A stretch of DNA of 64,000 nucleotides from assembly GCA_004556345.1 (NCBI GenBank), contig SFHQ01000001.1:40091-104090 (forward strand), read 5' to 3'. Under the pieces are notes generated by a model, which was not told the origin of the DNA, did not search any database, and saw nothing but the letters and a program-made list of their open reading frames with translations. The position numbers and the translations under genes were made by a program. Numbering within the stretch: position 1 is the stretch's first letter; the number at the start of each line of letters is the position of its first letter. This document shows positions 44,035 through 52,843 of this stretch, one piece after another. Source of the DNA: Clostridiales bacterium. GTDB taxonomy: Bacteria; Bacillota; Clostridia; Oscillospirales; Oscillospiraceae.

Positions 44035-45144
44035 TCAGAACTGGGGCGAGGCCGTCACACCGCCCACCATCAGGCCGTTGGCCATATTTTTCAGCGCGGT
44101 ATCGTTCTCATAGGCCAGCAGGCAGATCATGTCCATCTTGTTGCCGATGATGTAGGTGAAGATGAGGCAGTCACCTGCGCCCTCGTCGGTGGTCAGGATA
44201 CCGACGGTGCGGTAGGCCTTCACGGAACCGAAGGAGACTTTGGTGGACTTGGCGTTGGTCAGCTTCCCGTCAGTGCCGCTAAAGGCTTGGGTCAGGATGC
44301 TGTTCATCTGTGCTTCGGTCAGCACCGTCACGCTCAGGCCCTTGTAGGCAGAGTCGGTCACGCTGGTGGCGATGACGCCGCAGGCGTCCTGCTCGGAGGT
44401 GACGCTGTACACGCCGTTCTCCGTGACGCCGACCCCGGCGCTCTGCGGAATGGCCAGCTTGGCAACGCCCCACTGCACCTGCTTCATGAGCACCACGGTC
44501 TTGCGCTGTTCGGGCAGGGCCACGCGGGTGAGGATGGCGGCGGCTTCGGCGCGGATGATGTTGTCGTTGGGCTTGAAGGTCCCGAAGACGTCGCTGCCGG
44601 TCAGGACCCCGGCGTTATACAGGGAGAAGATCTCCTGGCTGTACTTGGTGCTGCTGGTCACGTCCGGCAGGGTCTGGACGTTGTTGATGGAGGGCAGCAC
44701 GGAGGCGGGCAGGGCGCGGGAGAAGAGGTAGGCCATCTGGCCGCGGGTGGCCTTGGCGGTGTAGCTGGTGAAGTCGCCGGACTGGACGATGCCGTTTTCA
44801 ATGGCGTAATCCACATAGGTCTGGTACCAGGGCTCCCCGTTGGTCAGGGTGCTCTGGCCGGTGGTGTAGATCTCATGCAGACGATCGGCCATGACAATGG
44901 CCTCGGCCACGGTCAGGGCGCCGGTGGGGCTGAACTGCTTGGGGGTGGTGCCCTTCATGAAGCCGTACTCATAGCAGAGCTTGATGGAAGGGGTCGCCCA
45001 GTAGCTGGCGTAGACGTCGGAAAACTGGTTGTTGTAGGTGGCCATCTTCTGGAAGTTTGCCATGCTCTCGCTGGCAGCCATGGCGGGGACGCACAGGCTG
45101 AAGGCCAACGCGAGAGACAGGACGAGGGACAGGAGTTTTTTCAT
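44035..45144 (-). CDS. secreted SLH-domain protein with unassigned C-terminal domain
   Basis: The 369-aa protein has a signal peptide cleaved after about AMA (residue 23). SLH repeats are FSDVYASYWATPSIKLCYEY, WYQTYVDYAIENGIVQSGDF and a third from LPDVTSSTKYSQEIFSLYNA to AAAILTRVALP. The last 150 residues (KTVVLMKQVQWGVAKLAIPQ onward, with YTVxxE-like beta pattern) match no family I know. It should be wall-attached by its SLH triplet. It has its own promoter and terminator. Confidence 0.85.
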   Translation of the reverse strand: MKKLLSLVLSLALAFSLCVPAMAASESMANFQKMATYNNQFSDVYASYWATPSIKLCYEYGFMKGTTPKQFSPTGALTVAEAIVMADRLHEIYTTGQSTLTNGEPWYQTYVDYAIENGIVQSGDFTSYTAKATRGQMAYLFSRALPASVLPSINNVQTLPDVTSSTKYSQEIFSLYNAGVLTGSDVFGTFKPNDNIIRAEAAAILTRVALPEQRKTVVLMKQVQWGVAKLAIPQSAGVGVTENGVYSVTSEQDACGVIATSVTDSAYKGLSVTVLTEAQMNSILTQAFSGTDGKLTNAKSTKVSFGSVKAYRTVGILTTDEGAGDCLIFTYIIGNKMDMICLLAYENDTALKNMANGLMVGGVTASPQF

Positions 45145-45215
45145 CGTAGGTCAATCCTTTCTCGATCTCTTGGGGGTAGACTCCGCGGGCAGGTTCCACG
45201 CCGCCCGCTGGGTTT

Positions 45216-45244
45216 ACTATACCATGGGAGAACGGTCGGTGCAA
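45216..45244 (-). promoter_or_regulatory. sigma-A promoter of the SLH gene
   Basis: TTGCAC, 17 bp, TATAGT on the minus strand, 72 nt before the ATG. Confidence 0.8.
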
Positions 45245-45253
45245 GCCATGTTT

Positions 45254-46576
45254 TCAGCGGGGCTCGTCGTGCTCCTGGCGGTCCGTATGCGCCAGGCCTT
45301 CGGGGCTGGCGGACTTGGAAAAGGCAAACTTCTGCTTGGCGTACAAGCCGCCGTAGCCGGAGACCAGAAAGCTCACCGCCACCGCCATGAGAAACCCGCC
45401 GGGGTTGCAGAAGGAGAAGACCTCAAAGCTCAAGACCAGCGCCGTCAGCGGGCAGTTGGTCACGCCGCAGAAGAGCGCCACCATCCCAATGGCGGCGGCG
45501 TAGGGCGCTTGCAGGCCCAGCAGCGGCCCGACCACACAGCCGAAGGACGCCCCGATGGCAAAGGACGGCACGATCTCGCCGCCCTTCAGCCCGGCCCCCA
45601 GCGTCAGGGCCGTGAGCAGGAGCTTCCAGACGAAGTCCAGAGGCTGGGCGCTCCCCTCCCGGATCGCCCCGGCGATCATGTCTGAGCCGGTGCCCAGATA
45701 GAGCTTGGTGCCCAGCAGGGTCGTCAGGCCAAGGACGGCGGCGCTGCCCACGAGGACGCGCAGGTAGGGGTTCGGGAACAACCGCTCCAGCCCGGACCGC
45801 ACCCCGGCGAAGGTATAGCAGACGATGGTGCTGAGCAGGCCGCAGGCGAGGGAGAGCGCCACGACCTGACCATAAAACACCACGTCGGCCGTCGAGGCCG
45901 TCAAAATAAAGCTGACCCCATGCACCCCCATCGCCCGCGCGATGGTCCCGGCGGTCAGGGAGGAGACGACGCAGGGAAACAGCCCGCCCAGGGGCAGGAT
46001 GCCCACGCAGGAAATTTCCAGGGCGAACAGAGCGGCGGCGATCTGGCTGCCAAAGACGGCGGAGAAGCCCGCGCTCATGCCGCACATGATGGCCAGGTCC
46101 TGGTAGCTCTCCCCCATCCCGGCCCCCTTGCGGATCAGCTCGGACAGGGAACCGCCCAGCTGCAAGGCCGCGCCCTCCCGTCCGGCGGAGCCGCCGAAGA
46201 CGTGGGTCAGCAAGGTCGCGGCGAAGATCACCGGGGCCAGCAGGCGGGAGACGGGCTGTTCCCCACGGGCAGCCTGGATGATGAGGTCGGTGCCCCCGGC
46301 GGTCTTGATGCCGCCCCGGCGGTACATCCACACCACCATCAGGCCCGCCAGCGGCAGCAGGTACATGGCCCAGGCGGTCCCGTTGCGCACATCGGCGGCC
46401 ACATCCAGCAGGCGGGCAAACACGCCGCCGCAGACACCGACGACAAGGCCTGTCACCAGGCCGAAGAGCAGACCCACACCGTTGATGCGTAGGCTCTCAC
46501 CGCTGAAGGCCAGCTCGGCGTAGAGACCACGGAAAAAGGCGGTGACGGGATTACGGGGATGTTTGGGGGTCAGCAT
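45254..46576 (-). CDS. CLC-family anion transporter, possibly fluoride (CLC-F) type
   Basis: The 440-aa membrane protein has CLC signatures: LLTHVFGGSAGREGAALQLG (proton-glutamate region), MSAGFSAVFGSQIAAALFAL and GGEIVPSFAIGASFGCVVGP. The first block resembles CLC-F fluoride exporters (GREGT-Q-type) more than chloride exchangers, and the usual GSGIP is replaced by TAGGTDLII. No fluoride riboswitch is found in the leader. The leader does contain the palindromic element 46607-46632. The ATG follows GAGGAGAG. Fluoride export is likely but not proved; chloride remains possible. Confidence 0.75.
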   Translation of the reverse strand: MLTPKHPRNPVTAFFRGLYAELAFSGESLRINGVGLLFGLVTGLVVGVCGGVFARLLDVAADVRNGTAWAMYLLPLAGLMVVWMYRRGGIKTAGGTDLIIQAARGEQPVSRLLAPVIFAATLLTHVFGGSAGREGAALQLGGSLSELIRKGAGMGESYQDLAIMCGMSAGFSAVFGSQIAAALFALEISCVGILPLGGLFPCVVSSLTAGTIARAMGVHGVSFILTASTADVVFYGQVVALSLACGLLSTIVCYTFAGVRSGLERLFPNPYLRVLVGSAAVLGLTTLLGTKLYLGTGSDMIAGAIREGSAQPLDFVWKLLLTALTLGAGLKGGEIVPSFAIGASFGCVVGPLLGLQAPYAAAIGMVALFCGVTNCPLTALVLSFEVFSFCNPGGFLMAVAVSFLVSGYGGLYAKQKFAFSKSASPEGLAHTDRQEHDEPR

Positions 46577-46606
46577 GGGGGTTCTCTCCTCTTTGGGTGG
46601 GATCCA

Positions 46607-46632
46607 TGGCCGCAGAGGTCTGCGGCCACTAC
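46607..46632 (-). repeat. 26-bp palindromic element, copy A, in the CLC gene leader
   Basis: Read on the minus strand it folds into a 9-bp stem (TGGCCGCAG/CTGCGGCCA) with a 4-nt loop. It matches 25 of 26 bases of the copy at 63770-63795. Confidence 0.85.
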
Positions 46633-46663
46633 GAAAATATCATGGGCGTTGTGCGTCTTGTCC

Positions 46664-46691
46664 ATCATATCATATTTTAGGGGCTTTGCAA
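46664..46691 (-). promoter_or_regulatory. candidate promoter of the CLC gene
   Basis: TTGCAA, 16 bp, TATGAT on the minus strand. The transcript would carry the palindromic element. Confidence 0.6.
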
Positions 46692-46752
46692 GCAGTGACT
46701 TCTTATGATAAAATAAAATGTTACTTGATTTTTCAGAAATGAGGTGATCCGA

Positions 46753-47748
46753 TTGCAGATCGGTTCCGTCAATATTGATTCCAAACTGGTCCTGGCCCCC
46801 ATGGCGGGGGTGACGGACCTGGCATTTCGCACCATCTGCCGGGAGCTGGGCGCAGGGTACACCATCACGGAGATGGTCAGCGCCAAGGCCCTGTGCTATC
46901 AGGATAAAAAGACCCTCCCCCTCATGGAGCTGGGGCCGGACGAGCACCCCGCCGGGGTGCAGGTCTTCGGCAGTGACCTGGCCTGCATGGAGGAGGCCGC
47001 AGCCATCATCCGGGAGGTCGCCCGGCCGGACATCATCGACATCAACATGGGCTGCCCGGTCCCCAAGGTCGCCAACAACGGCGACGGCTCCGGCCTCTTA
47101 AAAGACCTGGATAAGGCTTGCCGGGTGGCGGAGGCCGTGATCCGGGGGGCCAAAGGGACCCCCGTGACCGTCAAGATGCGTCTGGGCTGGGACAAGGGGA
47201 ACATCGTCTGCCTGGAGCTGTCGAAGCTGCTGGAATCCGTCGGGGTCTCTGCCCTGACGGTCCACGGCCGGACCAAGGTGCAGATGTATTCCGGCACGGC
47301 CAACTGGGACTATATTCGAGAGGTAAAAAACGCCGTGTCCATCCCCGTGATCGCCAACGGCGACGTCTTCTCCGGGCCGGACGCCGAGCGCATTTTGCGC
47401 TACACCGGGGCCGACGGGGTGATGATCGCGCGGGGCGTCTTCGGCAATCCCTGGATCTTCCAGCAGGCCCAGGCCGCCATTGCGGGCAAGCCCATTCCCC
47501 CTCTGCCGCCGCTGGCGGATCGGTGCAAGGTGGCCGTGCGGCAGTTTGAGCTGGCCGCGAAAAACAAGAGTGAGAAGATCGCCTGCCTGGAGGCCCGGAA
47601 GCATTACGCCTGGTATCTCAAGGGCGTGCCCTACGCCGGGTATTGGAAGAGTGAGATCTCCAAGATCACGACCTTAGAGGATGTCTACCGGGTCACGGCG
47701 GGCATCCAGCGAGAGCTGAAAGATCCCCCCTCACTTGACGACCGATGA
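46753..47748 (+). CDS. dus: tRNA-dihydrouridine synthase (DusB-type), TTG start
   Basis: The 331-aa flavoenzyme reduces uridines in tRNA. KLVLAPMAGVTDLAFRTICR, GCPVPKVANNGDGSGLLKD (active-site Cys in CPVPK), VTVKMRLGWD, LTVHGRTKVQMYSG and IPVIANGDVFSG are standard. I chose the TTG at 46753: GAGGTGATC, complementary to the 16S rRNA end, lies six bases upstream, and the GTG at 46744 falls inside that SD. Its flavin cofactor depends on ribF. It is monocistronic. Confidence 0.93.
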   Translation: MQIGSVNIDSKLVLAPMAGVTDLAFRTICRELGAGYTITEMVSAKALCYQDKKTLPLMELGPDEHPAGVQVFGSDLACMEEAAAIIREVARPDIIDINMGCPVPKVANNGDGSGLLKDLDKACRVAEAVIRGAKGTPVTVKMRLGWDKGNIVCLELSKLLESVGVSALTVHGRTKVQMYSGTANWDYIREVKNAVSIPVIANGDVFSGPDAERILRYTGADGVMIARGVFGNPWIFQQAQAAIAGKPIPPLPPLADRCKVAVRQFELAAKNKSEKIACLEARKHYAWYLKGVPYAGYWKSEISKITTLEDVYRVTAGIQRELKDPPSLDDR

Positions 47749-47810
47749 TTCATCCTCTCAAATGCAAGTGCAGAAAGTTTTTCCGTCGTTTTCGTCCCTC
47801 AGGAGACGGA

Positions 47811-47834
47811 AAGAGGCGGAAAAGCCGCTCTTTT
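47811..47834 (+). terminator. probable terminator of dus
   Basis: An 8-bp stem with one bulge and a T4 run, 63 nt after the stop. Confidence 0.6.
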
Positions 47835-47952
47835 GAGGGGATAATGTTCTAAAATCCCAGGTTTTTCAAGCACGCAAGCCCCTGCCAGACCCGTTCTGAC
47901 AGTGGATTTTGCTGTATGTTACAAAAAATTTTTCTTTTTTTTGCATTTTGTG

Positions 47953-47981
47953 TTGTCATTGCCTTAAAGATGCGGTATACT
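47953..47981 (+). promoter_or_regulatory. sigma-A promoter of the EF-G2-like gene
   Basis: TTGTCA, 17 bp, TATACT; leader of about 85 nt with an imperfect hairpin. Confidence 0.85.
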
Positions 47982-48072
47982 GTGAACATGACGATGGAGT
48001 GTGCGACTCCGTCATGGACCGAGGGGAGATGAGTACCTCTTGTTCCATCTGAAATAAGGAGAGAACATCGCT

Positions 48073-50148
48073 ATGAGTTATTCTGTGCAAAACATCCGAA
48101 ACGTCTGTTTGGTGGGCCACAGCGGCAGCGGGAAGACTGCCCTGGCTGAGAGCCTGCTGTTTATGACCGGTGCAATCAAGCGCATGGGTACCTGCGCCGA
48201 TGGCAACACCGTCTGCGATTATGACCCCGAAGAAATTCGCCGCCAGATCTCCATTTCTGCCGCGGTAGCCCCCCTGGAATACAAGGGCTGTAAGATCAAC
48301 GTCCTGGACACCCCCGGTGCGTTCGACTTCTCCGGTGAGGTCATGGAGGCCCTGCGGGCCGCCGACGCCGCCATCATTGTCTGCTCCGCCAAGGACGGCA
48401 TTTCCGTGGGCTTTGAAAAGGTCTGGAAATACTGCCAGGAGCGCGACATGCCCCGGTTCATCTATATCTCCAAGACCGACGAGGAGAACAGCGATTACAA
48501 CGCGACCTTCAACGCCCTGCGCGAGCGCTATGGCAACAAGATCGCTCCCCTGGCCGTTCCCATGTGGGACGAGGATAAACACACCACCGGCCTCATCGAC
48601 GTGCTGAACAAGCGTGCCTTTGAGTTGCAGGACTACAAGGGCGTCGAGGTCGAGATCCCTGCCGAGAAGGCCGATGTGGTCGCCGAGTTCAACGAGGCCC
48701 TGAAAGAGTCCGTCGCCGAGACCTCCGAGGAGATGATGGACAAGTATTTCAGCGGCGAGTCCTTCACCTACCCTGAGATGATCCGCGGCCTGCGCCAGGG
48801 CGTGCGGGAGCTGTCCATGTTCCCCGTCTTCTTCGGCTCCGCCATCAACTGCATGGGCTCCCTCATGCTGATGGACTACATCGTGGACCTGCTGCCCAAC
48901 CCCATGGAGGGCAACCACCACAAGGCCACCACCCAGGACGGCGAAACGGAAGAATTCGTCGTCTCCCCCGGCGGCGTGCCCACGGCTTACGTCTTCAAGA
49001 CCATCTCCGACCAATACGGCAAGTATTCCCTCATCAAGGTCCTCTCCGGCGAGATCACCTCTGACCTGTCCCTGGTCAACGCCCGCACCGGCAACCCCGA
49101 AAAGCTGGGCCGTCTGTACCAGATGTGCGGCAAGAAGGCCACCGAGGTCAAGGAGCTGACCTGCGGCGACATCGGCGCCATCGGCAAGATGGAAAAGGTC
49201 AAGACCGGCGACACCCTGTGCGACAGCCGAAAGGTCGTGGCCCTGAAGGGCATCCCCTTCGCCGAGCCCTGCTACTCCAAGGCCATCGCCCCCAAGACCC
49301 GCGGCCAGGACGACAAGGTCGCCGCCGGTTTGGCCAAGATGAACGAGGAAGACCCCTCCTTCTCCGTGGTGAACAACCCGGAGACCCGCCAGGTGGTCCT
49401 CTCCGGTGCCGGCGACATGCAGCTGGACGTGCTGGTCTCCCGCCTGAAGAGCCGCTTCGGCGTGGAAGCCGAGCTCAGCCCCGCCCGCGTGCCCTACCGC
49501 GAGACCATCAAGAAAAAGGTCGAGGCCCACGGCCGGCACAAGAAGCAGACCGGCGGCTCCGGTCAGTTCGGTGACGTGTGGATCCGCTTCGAGCCGCAGT
49601 ATGAGTCCGATGATATGGTCTTTGCCGAGGAAGTGTTCGGCGGCAGCGTGCCCAAGAACTTCTTCCCCGCCGTGGAAAAGGGCCTGCGGGAAGCCGCCAA
49701 CAAGGGCGTGCTGGCCGGGTATCCTCTGGTCGGCCTGAAGGCCACCCTGTACGACGGCTCCTATCACCCCGTGGACTCCAACGAAATGGCCTTTAAGACC
49801 GCGGCCCAGCTGGCCTATAAGGAAGGCATCGCCAACGCCAGCCCCACCATCCTGGAGCCCATCGGTGCCCTCCAGGTCACCATCCCCGACAGCTACCTGG
49901 GCGACGTCATGGGCGACCTGAACAAGCGCCGCGGCCGCGTGATGGGCATGAACCCCACCGACGACGGCAACCAGGTCCTGGAGGCCGAGGTCCCCATGGC
50001 CGAGATGACCTCTTACGCCATCGACCTACGCTCTCTGACCCAGAGCCGCGGCTCCTTCACCTTCCACTTCGTCCGCTACGAGGAAGCGCCTCCTGCGGCC
50101 CAGCAGAAGGCCATTGCCGACGCAAAAGCCATTCAGGAAGAGGGCTGA
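48073..50148 (+). CDS. EF-G2-like translational GTPase
   Basis: The 691-aa protein has EF-G domain order: G domain, then domains II-V (TAYVFKTISDQYGKYSLIKV, PETRQVVLSGAGDMQLDVLV, QTGGSGQFGDVWIRFEPQ and RRGRVMGM). The G1 loop is GHSGSGKT (residues 15-22) rather than AHIDAGKT, and G4 is SKTD rather than NKMD, as in the EF-G-2 paralogues. It therefore is not the main EF-G, which must be elsewhere. Its exact role, perhaps in ribosome rescue or recycling under stress, is unknown. GGAGAG precedes the ATG. Confidence 0.88.
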   Translation: MSYSVQNIRNVCLVGHSGSGKTALAESLLFMTGAIKRMGTCADGNTVCDYDPEEIRRQISISAAVAPLEYKGCKINVLDTPGAFDFSGEVMEALRAADAAIIVCSAKDGISVGFEKVWKYCQERDMPRFIYISKTDEENSDYNATFNALRERYGNKIAPLAVPMWDEDKHTTGLIDVLNKRAFELQDYKGVEVEIPAEKADVVAEFNEALKESVAETSEEMMDKYFSGESFTYPEMIRGLRQGVRELSMFPVFFGSAINCMGSLMLMDYIVDLLPNPMEGNHHKATTQDGETEEFVVSPGGVPTAYVFKTISDQYGKYSLIKVLSGEITSDLSLVNARTGNPEKLGRLYQMCGKKATEVKELTCGDIGAIGKMEKVKTGDTLCDSRKVVALKGIPFAEPCYSKAIAPKTRGQDDKVAAGLAKMNEEDPSFSVVNNPETRQVVLSGAGDMQLDVLVSRLKSRFGVEAELSPARVPYRETIKKKVEAHGRHKKQTGGSGQFGDVWIRFEPQYESDDMVFAEEVFGGSVPKNFFPAVEKGLREAANKGVLAGYPLVGLKATLYDGSYHPVDSNEMAFKTAAQLAYKEGIANASPTILEPIGALQVTIPDSYLGDVMGDLNKRRGRVMGMNPTDDGNQVLEAEVPMAEMTSYAIDLRSLTQSRGSFTFHFVRYEEAPPAAQQKAIADAKAIQEEG

Positions 50149-50186
50149 TCCCCTCCCCTGCTTCTTAACGACCTCCAAACGCAGCC

Positions 50187-50227
50187 AAAGCTGTGCGTGC
50201 CGCCCCTCCGGCACGCACAGCTTTTTT
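50187..50227 (+). terminator. terminator of the EF-G2-like gene
   Basis: A 16-bp stem, a 6-nt loop and a T6 run. Confidence 0.92.
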
Positions 50228-50230
50228 CTC

Positions 50231-50259
50231 TTGTACTTTCGCCGGAAACGGGCTATACT
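50231..50259 (+). promoter_or_regulatory. sigma-A promoter of the GH3-like gene
   Basis: TTGTAC, 17 bp, TATACT, starting 4 bp after the upstream terminator; the ATG is 37 nt beyond the -10. Confidence 0.85.
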
Positions 50260-50295
50260 GGGCAACAGAGTACAACGGAAACGGATGTGGCATCT

Positions 50296-51462
50296 ATGCT
50301 GAAACAAAAATGGATCCTGCCTGCGCTGGCGGGACTGATCGTGGTGATGGTCGTGGTCATCTGCCTGCTGGGCCGCCAGGGCAGCGGCGGCGGGGAGGCT
50401 GACTTCTTCCAAGAAGAACCCGGCGAGGTCGAGCAGACCACAGCGGGCAACGCCGAGGCGCTGCTGGCAAAGCTCTCCACCGAGCAGAAGGTCGGCCAGC
50501 TCTTCCTCATCCTGCCGGACGCGCTGGCGGAGGAGCCGGCCGCAGCCGGCACCACGACCCTGAGCGCCAAGGAGCTGAAGGCCCTGGAGACCTACCCTGT
50601 GGGCGGCTTCGTCCTCACCGAGTCGAACATCCAGGACAAAGACCAGTTGGACAAGCTCGTGGGGCGCCTGAAAAAAACGTCTTCCGTCACGCCCCTGTTC
50701 GCCCTGCAAGAAGAGGGCGGCATGGGGGCGACCATTGCCGGGAAGGAAGCCTTTGGCCTGGCCAAAACCGAGACCCCCGCCGCCCTCGGCTCCACCGGAG
50801 ACGGGGCCAAAGTCAAGGACGCCGCCGCCACCATCGGCAAGGCCCTGGCCGACCTGGGCTTCCAGATGAATTTAGCCCCCACCTGCGACGTGGGCAGCGC
50901 CCTCTCCTTTAGTGAAACCCCGGAGCAGGCGGCCATGTGCACCAGCGCCGCCGTGGAGGGCTTTCACGAGGGCGGGGTCGCCTGCGTGCTGAAGCACTAT
51001 CCCGGCCAGGGCGGGACCAACGCCAGCGAAGGGGCCGCCCTGACGGAGACCTGGGAGACGATGCGGACGACGTCGCTCTACCCCTTCCAGGCGGGCATGG
51101 CAGCGGGGGCGGACGCCATCATGGTCTCCCACGTCACCACCCCCAACGCCAGCAGCGACGGCCTGCCCGCCTCCTTGTCCCAGGAGATGATCACGAGCAA
51201 GCTGCGGGGCGAGCTGCGCTTCTCCAGGCTCATTATGACGGCCCCCCTGTCTGACCCCGCCATCGCCCAGCATTACGACAGCGGAGACGCCGCCTTGCGG
51301 GCGTTTCAGGCCGGGGCCGACATCCTGCTCCAGCCGGAGGATCTGTCCGCCGCCTACACCGCCGTCCTCTCCGCCGTAAAGGACGGTACCATCTCCCAGC
51401 AGCGGTTGGACGAGAGCGTGCTGCGGGTATTACAATTAAAAGAGCGCTATGGTTTGATTTGA
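50296..51462 (+). CDS. membrane-anchored GH3 (NagZ-like) protein lacking catalytic residues
   Basis: The 388-aa protein has one N-terminal membrane helix (ILPALAGLIVVMVVVICLL) and a GH3 barrel related to beta-N-acetylglucosaminidase NagZ: LSTEQKVGQLFLILP, GGFVLTESNI, LAPTCDVGSA, VLKHYPGQGG and AGADILLQPEDL. In active NagZ the flexible loop has a D-S-H dyad after KHFPGHG; here A-S-E is found. The nucleophile segment S/T-D-D-L-S-M reads TAPLSDP (near residues 314-320), so the catalytic Asp is lost. It is thus probably a non-enzymatic wall-glycan binder or a regulator. The SD is weak. Confidence 0.82.
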   Translation: MLKQKWILPALAGLIVVMVVVICLLGRQGSGGGEADFFQEEPGEVEQTTAGNAEALLAKLSTEQKVGQLFLILPDALAEEPAAAGTTTLSAKELKALETYPVGGFVLTESNIQDKDQLDKLVGRLKKTSSVTPLFALQEEGGMGATIAGKEAFGLAKTETPAALGSTGDGAKVKDAAATIGKALADLGFQMNLAPTCDVGSALSFSETPEQAAMCTSAAVEGFHEGGVACVLKHYPGQGGTNASEGAALTETWETMRTTSLYPFQAGMAAGADAIMVSHVTTPNASSDGLPASLSQEMITSKLRGELRFSRLIMTAPLSDPAIAQHYDSGDAALRAFQAGADILLQPEDLSAAYTAVLSAVKDGTISQQRLDESVLRVLQLKERYGLI

Positions 51463-51475
51463 TCCGCCGAGCGTG

Positions 51476-51512
51476 AAAAGGCCAGCGAGTGAACTTCACC
51501 CGCTGGTCTTTT
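51476..51512 (+). terminator. bidirectional terminator between GH3-like gene and serpin gene
   Basis: A 12-bp outer stem with one G-T pair and an inner GTGAA/TTCAC stem, ending in T4; A4 on the other side also permits leftward use. Confidence 0.75.
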
Positions 51513-51531
51513 CGTTTCGCTGTATATTTCT

Positions 51532-52830
51532 TTAAGCCGTAGGGTCCTGGCAGACGCCCAGGAAGAGCAGTTCCCCCTCCGGCCCGGTAATGGCATAGAG
51601 GAACGGACGGTCCAGAATCATATCCGCCTGGTCCGGGTCTTCGATCGGAGCCGCCCCTGCATTCATCTCGACCTCGGTGTAGGCTGCGGCGACCACACCT
51701 TTTTCGTCGATGGCAACGCGGCTCTCCTGGGTGACGCTGCTGATCCAGATGGGGGTCGCAGCCTCATTCGACAGGCCGGAAAAGTCTGCCCCTTTGGTAA
51801 AGGCTTGCTCGATCCCCATGGCTTGGAGCGATGCTTCCAGCGCCCGCTTGCTGCTCTGGTCGAATTTGGGGATCTTCCAGGTCACCGTGCCAGAGCGCTC
51901 TTCCCCGCCGGAAAGGGCCTCCTGCAACGTCTCCGGGGAAGCAAGCAATTCTTCCACAGAGGTTCCCACATCAGGTAAAATAAAGCTCATAGAGCCTGCA
52001 TTTTTCAAACCTACGTCAGCGCGGGTAAAGTTCTTGCCCCGGAAAAAGCCACGGCCCTGATCCTCCCGGTTCATAAAGTCGCAGGTCACTTGGCTGCCGT
52101 CAGCCTTGGTGAAGGTATCGGGCTTGGTGTTCTTGTCTTGGAAGTGGTCATACCACTCGTCTTTGAAATAGATCGTGTTCAGTAGAGAGAGGACCTGCTG
52201 GTCGGTGGGCTGGAAGGTGGGGGTGAGCAGGCCCCCAGTCTGCTGGGCGACCCACTGGGCCATGGCCTTAGGCGCTTCGTCGGTGGTGAAATCGACCTGG
52301 TAGACCTCGGCGTAAAAATTCTGGGCTGCCTGGGTCACGAAGGACTGTTTCCAGTCCACCCGCTGGTCCATCCAGAGGGAGTTTGCCAGGCGCAGGGTCC
52401 CGACCTCGTTGTCCCGGCTGAGCAGGCGATAGAGCTTGGCGCACTGGTCGGAGAGCTGGGCCGGGTCAGAGATGCCCAGCAGGTCCAGCATCTGTGTCTG
52501 CGTCTCCCCCGCCGCGCCGGTGGCGGCTAGGGCCAGGGCATAGTAGAGGGACAGGGGCGAGTAGCTCCCGTCTGCGTCCTCCCCCAAGACCTGGGCGGCG
52601 GTGGTGTAGGCAAAATGGTCCAGTGCCGTAAAGGTACTTTCCGAGACGGGGTTCTCCTGCCTGGTTTGCTGGATCAGCTCCCAGTCTTCGTAGCTTCCTG
52701 TCTTCGGCTGCTGGATCGTTTCCAAGGCAGTCGCCGCCGTAGGCTGCGTACCACATCCCGCCAAGCAAGCCGCACCGCATACGGCAGAGAGCGCCAAGGC
52801 CGCAAATCGTTTGAAATGGTTTCGCTTCAT
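51532..52830 (-). CDS. lipoprotein serpin (serine protease inhibitor)
   Basis: The 432-aa protein has a signal peptide with lipobox LAGC (lipidated Cys 26) and a full serpin domain: GSYSPLSLYYALALAATGAA, LLNTIYFKDEWYDHF, AIDEKGVVAAAYTEVEM (hinge of the reactive loop) and RPFLYAITGPEGELLFLG. By alignment with the alpha1-antitrypsin hinge, P1 falls near Asn-Ala-Gly-Ala-Ala, so elastase- or subtilisin-like proteases are likely targets (inference). It lies 13 nt after yycI, so it is the last gene of the Nudix-walRK operon. ATG follows AAGGAGG. Confidence 0.92.
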   Translation of the reverse strand: MKRNHFKRFAALALSAVCGAACLAGCGTQPTAATALETIQQPKTGSYEDWELIQQTRQENPVSESTFTALDHFAYTTAAQVLGEDADGSYSPLSLYYALALAATGAAGETQTQMLDLLGISDPAQLSDQCAKLYRLLSRDNEVGTLRLANSLWMDQRVDWKQSFVTQAAQNFYAEVYQVDFTTDEAPKAMAQWVAQQTGGLLTPTFQPTDQQVLSLLNTIYFKDEWYDHFQDKNTKPDTFTKADGSQVTCDFMNREDQGRGFFRGKNFTRADVGLKNAGSMSFILPDVGTSVEELLASPETLQEALSGGEERSGTVTWKIPKFDQSSKRALEASLQAMGIEQAFTKGADFSGLSNEAATPIWISSVTQESRVAIDEKGVVAAAYTEVEMNAGAAPIEDPDQADMILDRPFLYAITGPEGELLFLGVCQDPTA

Positions 52831-52843
52831 AAAAAGTTCCTCC

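Larger units (their letters stand above)
47749..48072. other. intergenic region, dus terminator and EF-G2 leader
   Basis: It holds the terminator and promoter listed here. Downstream of the promoter an imperfect hairpin (CATGACG...CGTCATG, about 47987-48016) forms in the leader. I see no ORF with an SD. Confidence 0.65.

Noticed and set aside
46577..46740. Fluoride (crcB) riboswitch before the CLC gene
   Set aside because: The conserved GATGG/CGCC and CTGATGA blocks are not found in the right order.
48073..49767. 603-codon antisense frame over the EF-G2-like gene, and similar frames over murA and the phosphohexomutase
   Set aside because: All are codon-bias shadows in GC-rich coding DNA.
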